Source: CAYLHF01 sp964383365
GTDB taxonomy: Bacteria; Bacteroidota; Rhodothermia; Rhodothermales; UBA10348
Assembly (NCBI GenBank): GCA_964383365.1
Contig: CAYLHF010000038.1
Location: 1-27,398, forward strand
Length of the DNA stretch: 27,398 bases
Reading direction: 5' to 3'
Part shown: piece by piece, positions 24,447 to 27,398 of the stretch
How the letters are laid out: each line of letters starts with the position of its first letter
Position numbering within the stretch: the first letter of the stretch is position 1
The notes under the pieces: generated by a model
Told to the model about the DNA's origin: nothing
Databases searched by the model: none
Seen by the model: only the letters and a program-made list of their open reading frames with translations
Made by a program: the position numbers and the translations under genes

Positions 24447-24461
24447 CGGCCCGTGCTTTGC
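24447..24461 (+). promoter_or_regulatory. Putative sigma-54 (-24/-12) promoter
   Basis: CGGCCCG-N4-TTGC has the invariant GG (24448-24449) and GC (24460-24461) separated by exactly 10 bp. Compared with the consensus TGGCACG-N4-TTGC it matches 9 of 11 fixed positions. Transcription would start near 24473, giving a leader of about 58 nt before the TPR lipoprotein ATG. The location just downstream of a sigma-54 activator gene and its paired palindromes strengthens the call. Confidence 0.65.
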
Positions 24462-24516
24462 GTAGCCGATTACTGACAGCTATTCAATGCACCGGTCCAG
24501 TACGGACTATCACTCA

Positions 24517-24530
24517 GATGGAGGTCCATC
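24517..24530 (+). promoter_or_regulatory. Ribosome binding site inside a small hairpin
   Basis: GATGG-AGGT-CCATC ends directly before the ATG of the TPR lipoprotein. The strong Shine-Dalgarno GGAGG (24520-24524) lies across the stem and loop, so part of it may be paired. A strong site is itself unusual in this window, where most starts have none. Confidence 0.45.
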
Positions 24531-25613
24531 ATGGTATTCAAGATTCGATCCACTCACGACCTGATATTCGTTCTCTCAAGCCTTTTTGTCCTGCTCATGA
24601 CGGCCACCATCGCAGGTTGCCTGGTCGACGAAGACACGCTCGCCGGACAGGATGTCATTGTCGATGAACCGGTCACCTCTCCCATTGCCAGCGTGACTCC
24701 GGAGGTACCCGCACCGGCTCCGGAGGTACCCGCACCGGCCCCGGTATCCATTCCGGACAAAGAGATCCCCGTTACGTACCAGGAAGCAGAGGCCGCCTTC
24801 ACCGACGGTCGGTACAACGATGCGGTAGATCTGTTCACGTCGTATACGTCCGATAAGTCTGAGAACCCATGGGGGTTCTATATGCTCGCACTCTCCGCGT
24901 CCCGGACGGGCCAGAATGAGCTGGCAGAGGACGCCTTCGAGCGGACGCTGGAACTCGATCCGAAGCATGTCAAGAGCCTCACGAATTGGGCCCGGTTGCT
25001 TCTCAATACAGATAGACCGGACGAGGCGCTGGTCAGAATAGATCAGGCAATCGCCCTCGATTCGGCTTCCGCTGATGCGTACCGGTTGAAGGGGCGCGCA
25101 TTCCATCAGTCGGGGCAGACGGAGGACGCTGCCGATGCGTACAGGGAGGCAATCAGAATCGATAATAAAGATGCCTGGGCCATGAATAATCTCGGCCTGA
25201 TCCTGATCGAAGACGGCCTTTATGATCAGGCGACGACAACGCTCGCGAGGGCGACACAAATCCGGGACGATATCGCCATTTTCTTCAACAATCTGGGGAT
25301 GGCCTTCGAGAAGACCGGACACTTCCGGGCGGCCGAAGAGGCGTACCGAAATGCCGTATCTATGGTTGCGGACTATGAGAGAGCTGGAATCAATATGTCT
25401 CGTGTGGAAGCAGTTGTTGAAGACCCCTATCTCGAACCCGTTGACCTGGATGCGCTGGCCCAGGAGTTTGTTGATGAGATCGGGAGTTGGAGTGACGAGG
25501 AAATTGCCCGCGAGCGCTTACTCGTTACGGATCCGGTTGAAATCGTCGAGAATGTGGGTAGCGAACTTCAGAGCCTGACTGATTCTACTGCCGTTGCTTC
25601 CCCGAAGCGATAA
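24531..25613 (+). CDS. TPR-repeat lipoprotein
   Basis: 360 residues. The N-terminus is a lipoprotein signal (FVLSSLFVLLMTATIAGC). A proline-rich spacer contains the repeated heptad PEVPAPA-PEVPAPA. Residues about 80-285 contain about six TPR-like helical pairs, for example YQEAEAAFTDGRYNDAVDLF, ELAEDAFERTLELDPKH, DEALVRIDQAIALD, DAADAYREAIRIDNKDAWAM and RAAEEAYRNAVSM. The C-terminal ~70 residues are acidic with no recognised fold. It probably acts as a membrane-tethered protein-interaction scaffold in the envelope. Its position just after the sigma-54-like promoter makes it the first predicted target of the neighbouring two-component system. Function beyond scaffolding is unknown. Confidence 0.9.
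   Translation: MVFKIRSTHDLIFVLSSLFVLLMTATIAGCLVDEDTLAGQDVIVDEPVTSPIASVTPEVPAPAPEVPAPAPVSIPDKEIPVTYQEAEAAFTDGRYNDAVDLFTSYTSDKSENPWGFYMLALSASRTGQNELAEDAFERTLELDPKHVKSLTNWARLLLNTDRPDEALVRIDQAIALDSASADAYRLKGRAFHQSGQTEDAADAYREAIRIDNKDAWAMNNLGLILIEDGLYDQATTTLARATQIRDDIAIFFNNLGMAFEKTGHFRAAEEAYRNAVSMVADYERAGINMSRVEAVVEDPYLEPVDLDALAQEFVDEIGSWSDEEIARERLLVTDPVEIVENVGSELQSLTDSTAVASPKR
24698..24739 (+). repeat. 21-bp in-frame tandem repeat (PEVPAPA spacer)
   Basis: Two identical 21-bp units beginning TCCGGAGGTACCCGC (24698-24718 and 24719-24739) encode the duplicated Pro-Glu-Val-Pro-Ala-Pro-Ala spacer between the lipid anchor and the TPR domain. Copy-number change would lengthen or shorten the tether without breaking the frame. 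Confidence 0.85.
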
Positions 25614-25687
25614 ACCAACCGCTGTCACCCGACACGATAATTCCCCCATCGTCCCTCCCGAGTGTGGCGGCAGGAGCGATCAAGAAC

Positions 25688-25722
25688 GTCTTCGGTCTTC
25701 CCAAGGACCGGAGACTTCTTGA
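25688..25722 (+). terminator. Strong hairpin after the TPR lipoprotein gene
   Basis: GTCTTCGGTC pairs with GACCGGAGAC (25688-25697 with 25706-25715, one G-U pair). The stem can extend inwards by two more pairs to leave a CCCA loop. TTCTT follows. It lies 75 bp after the stop. The stem is strong, but the T tract is short, so it may be a partial terminator that lowers expression of the downstream lipoprotein gene. Confidence 0.5.
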
Positions 25723-25776
25723 GTTCAGAGACGCTTGGATTTAGAGAGATTAGAAATACGCGAGCACGTGGTCATT

Positions 25777-25795
25777 ATACTCTAATCCGGAGTAT
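25777..25795. promoter_or_regulatory. Inverted repeat upstream of the propeller lipoprotein
   Basis: ATACTC-N7-GAGTAT is a dyad with perfect 6-bp arms, 58 bp upstream of the ATG at 25853 and after the hairpin at 25688. It could be an operator or lie near a promoter specific to that gene. It does not resemble the GTGTCC palindromes, and no GG-N10-GC promoter is visible in 25614-25852. Confidence 0.3.
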
Positions 25796-25852
25796 GTTCA
25801 TCGGTCTTCGAAATGGGAAACACAATTTTCCGGGAGTGAGAATGCAACTACG

Positions 25853-26962
25853 ATGAGACTATCAACAACGCTCGGTATAGTAGTCTTTCTTTTCACGTTG
25901 ACTCTCTCAGGCTGTATCGATCCGGGTTCAAGGGAGGGCACAACAGTGAAGGCATCGGACACGCCTCAGGTACCCGAAACCGATTACTCATTGATTTCTC
26001 CCCGGAGTGCTTCTGCTCTGGAACTCCCGACGTGGAAAATCCCGAACATGCCTGAATCTGCGGAGGCGTATTACGCGCCGGACAGTTATCACGTTATTGC
26101 TCAGACGCAGGACCCGGATGCCATACCGCCATCGCACGAACGGGCTGCAGGGGGTGCACTGACCTGGATTACCACCGATGATGGGAAGACCAGATGGCGT
26201 CTGAATGATCACGGGCAGGACGCCTGCTCGTTCTTCATGCCTGATGGAATCCACGTCGTATATACGTCGACGAGAGACCACATGAACGTTCCGGCAGGCA
26301 ATTGGTCGGATGAAACTGATTATCCCCAGGGAGCGGATCTGTACATGTCTGATCTCGACGGAAGCAATGTGAAACGTCTTACCTCGAATGATGTCTACGA
26401 CGCAGAGATATCGGTTAGCCCTGATGGTGAACGCATCGTGTTCACACGCCAGATCGAGGGCAAGCTGGATATCTGGATGATGAACGCAGACGGTACGGAT
26501 GAGAAACAGCTGACATTTACCGAGGACTGGCAGGAAGGAGCGCCGTTCTTCCTTCCCGACAGCCAGACGATAACGATGCGGGCCTGGAAACGGTCCGAAC
26601 ATGACAAATCACCGACACCGATGACGGTGTTCACCCTCGACACGGACACCGGTGACGTGTCGGAGGTCACGCACGACGACTGGATGAATTGGGCGCCCTA
26701 CCCTACTCCCGACGGAAGACATTATGTTTTTGTCCGTCCCTTGCTCGACAACCCGATGAACTGGGAAGTCTTCCTGGGAAACCTTGACGGAAGCGCCCCG
26801 GTTCGGCTGACATACAATGACAGTTTCGATGGTTTTCCGGCTGTTTCTCCCGATGGTACAAAGATGGTTTTCTCGCGCAGTACGGGAGGTCACTTCATGT
26901 CCGGTCTCTACACATTCGTGATGGACATCTCGTCTTTGAACGTTGGCCCCCGGGACAGTTGA
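25853..26962 (+). CDS. TolB-like/PD40 beta-propeller lipoprotein
   Basis: 369 residues. A lipoprotein signal (GIVVFLFTLTLSGC) places it on a periplasmic or surface membrane face. From about residue 60 it contains repeated propeller blades of the PD40/WD40-like type: YAPDSYHVIAQTQD, FFMPDGIHVVYTSTRD, SPDGERIVFTRQIEGKLDIW, MMNADGTDEKQLTF, PDGRHYVFVRPL and SPDGTKMVFSRS. The S-P-D-G and N-x-D-G-x-x-x-x-x-L-T motifs are the family hallmark. Such propellers usually bind proteins or peptides; no catalytic residues are seen. Its ATG overlaps by ATGA the stop of a four-codon frame (25842-25856) that has a good ribosome binding site. It may belong to the same output as the TPR lipoprotein, although a hairpin intervenes. 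Confidence 0.9.
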   Translation: MRLSTTLGIVVFLFTLTLSGCIDPGSREGTTVKASDTPQVPETDYSLISPRSASALELPTWKIPNMPESAEAYYAPDSYHVIAQTQDPDAIPPSHERAAGGALTWITTDDGKTRWRLNDHGQDACSFFMPDGIHVVYTSTRDHMNVPAGNWSDETDYPQGADLYMSDLDGSNVKRLTSNDVYDAEISVSPDGERIVFTRQIEGKLDIWMMNADGTDEKQLTFTEDWQEGAPFFLPDSQTITMRAWKRSEHDKSPTPMTVFTLDTDTGDVSEVTHDDWMNWAPYPTPDGRHYVFVRPLLDNPMNWEVFLGNLDGSAPVRLTYNDSFDGFPAVSPDGTKMVFSRSTGGHFMSGLYTFVMDISSLNVGPRDS

Positions 26963-27084
26963 TGACTATTCGGCCATACCGCTCTCGCTGCCGTATCTGA
27001 TGTCGGCAGGTCGGAGCCAGGCGAACTAAAGGACGAGCGCCCCTATTTGACGGGGATGCGCCGGGGTGTTATACGGTAAAACAA

Positions 27085-27117
27085 AACCCCGTGCAGCACA
27101 ATAACTTACATGGGGTT
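27085..27117 (-). terminator. Intrinsic terminator of the tRNA-Val gene
   Basis: On the minus strand, AACCCCATG pairs with CACGGGGTT (9 bp, one G-U) and is followed by TTGTTTT. It starts 5 bp after the tRNA 3' end, as expected for a monocistronic tRNA transcript. Confidence 0.75.
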
Positions 27118-27121
27118 CGTG

Positions 27122-27195
27122 TGGGCCCTACGGGATTTGAACCTGTGACCTCTCGCGTGTGAGGCGAGCGCTCTAAACCACTGAGCTAAGGGCCC
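27122..27195 (-). tRNA. tRNA-Val (anticodon CAC)
   Basis: A 74-nt cloverleaf reads on the minus strand. The 7-bp acceptor stem is GGGCCCT/AGGGCCC with discriminator A. The D arm is GCTC/GAGC. The anticodon stem CTCGC/GCGAG has loop CTCACAC (anticodon CAC, decoding GUG). The T loop is TTCAAAT on the stem ACAGG/CCCGT, which contains one A-C mismatch. CCA is not encoded, so it must be added after transcription. An intrinsic terminator follows. Confidence 0.95.
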
Positions 27196-27398
27196 TGAAA
27201 ACGGCAGGAACGATACGGGAAGCACCTCCCAATGTCAAACGAAGGTCTCGTTGGGACTCTATACACCGTCTCGGACGGAAGCGCAGTTTACATAGGACGA
27301 ATGCTCACGGCGAAATCGTTCCGGCAAGGCGAACGAGGGGCAGACGGGCACTGTCGGGCCGGGAGAAGGGCCAGTAGGCGGGGGTCATAGAGCCGGTC
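27196..27398. other. Window end, no supportable gene
   Basis: About 200 bp upstream of tRNA-Val. Short open stretches exist on both strands (for example a 52-codon plus-strand frame from 27232, and minus-strand frames running in from the window edge), but none has recognisable motifs. The tRNA promoter should lie here. Confidence 0.5.

Noticed and set aside
27232..27390. A 52-codon plus-strand frame at the window end
   Set aside because: No recognisable motif, a basic low-complexity C-terminus and no coding support; minus-strand frames from the edge are equally unconvincing.
1..27398. CRISPR arrays, insertion sequences, prophage or toxin-antitoxin genes
   Set aside because: No regularly spaced repeats, transposase or integrase motifs, or terminal inverted repeats were seen in the window.

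Overview
The window looks like chromosomal DNA from a Rhodothermota/Bacteroidota-type bacterium, probably a Rhodothermales-like lineage. The support is: a Tat-exported high-potential iron-sulfur protein (a known electron carrier of Rhodothermus), a C-terminal type IX secretion sorting domain, many lipoproteins, a dockerin-bearing secreted protein, and weak or absent Shine-Dalgarno sequences at most starts. This placement is inference from gene content. A run of exactly 100 N (21113-21212) shows that this is a draft scaffold, possibly from a metagenome.

Layout. 204-2381 (+): an OmpA-type outer-membrane protein, then epoxyqueuosine reductase QueG. 8656-2361 (-): a tightly packed apparent operon of a small unknown protein, a cyclophilin-type prolyl isomerase lipoprotein, lysyl-tRNA synthetase, an MFS exporter and a soluble PAS histidine kinase; the kinase converges on queG with a 21-bp tail overlap. 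10620-8813 (-): a Memo-family protein that has lost the family's active-site residues, then a Rossmann/DUF2520 dehydrogenase-like protein. 10942-11328 (+): HiPIP. 17874-11387 (-): a secreted propeller-like protein ending in a dockerin, a beta-helix/PKD protein with a T9SS tail, and an MsbA-like ABC exporter. 18074-19912 (+): an M61 peptidase with a PDZ domain.

20085-26962 (+) is the most interesting part. It holds an oligopeptide-type substrate-binding lipoprotein with no permease beside it, a membrane NtrY-like histidine kinase, a sigma-54 NtrC-family response regulator, then a 249-bp intergenic region, a TPR lipoprotein and a TolB-like propeller lipoprotein. The intergenic region holds two copies of the palindrome GTGTCC-N4-GGACAC, 34 bp apart centre to centre, and about 130-165 bp downstream of them is a GG-N10-GC sigma-54-like promoter. 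This reads as a complete envelope-sensing circuit: binding protein, kinase, enhancer-binding regulator, enhancer sites, sigma-54 promoter and lipoprotein output. The apparent 924-codon reading frame joining the binding protein to the kinase is an artefact of the 100-N placeholder; the kinase probably starts at 21070.

The right end carries tRNA-Val(CAC) on the minus strand with its own intrinsic terminator, then about 200 bp with no supportable gene.
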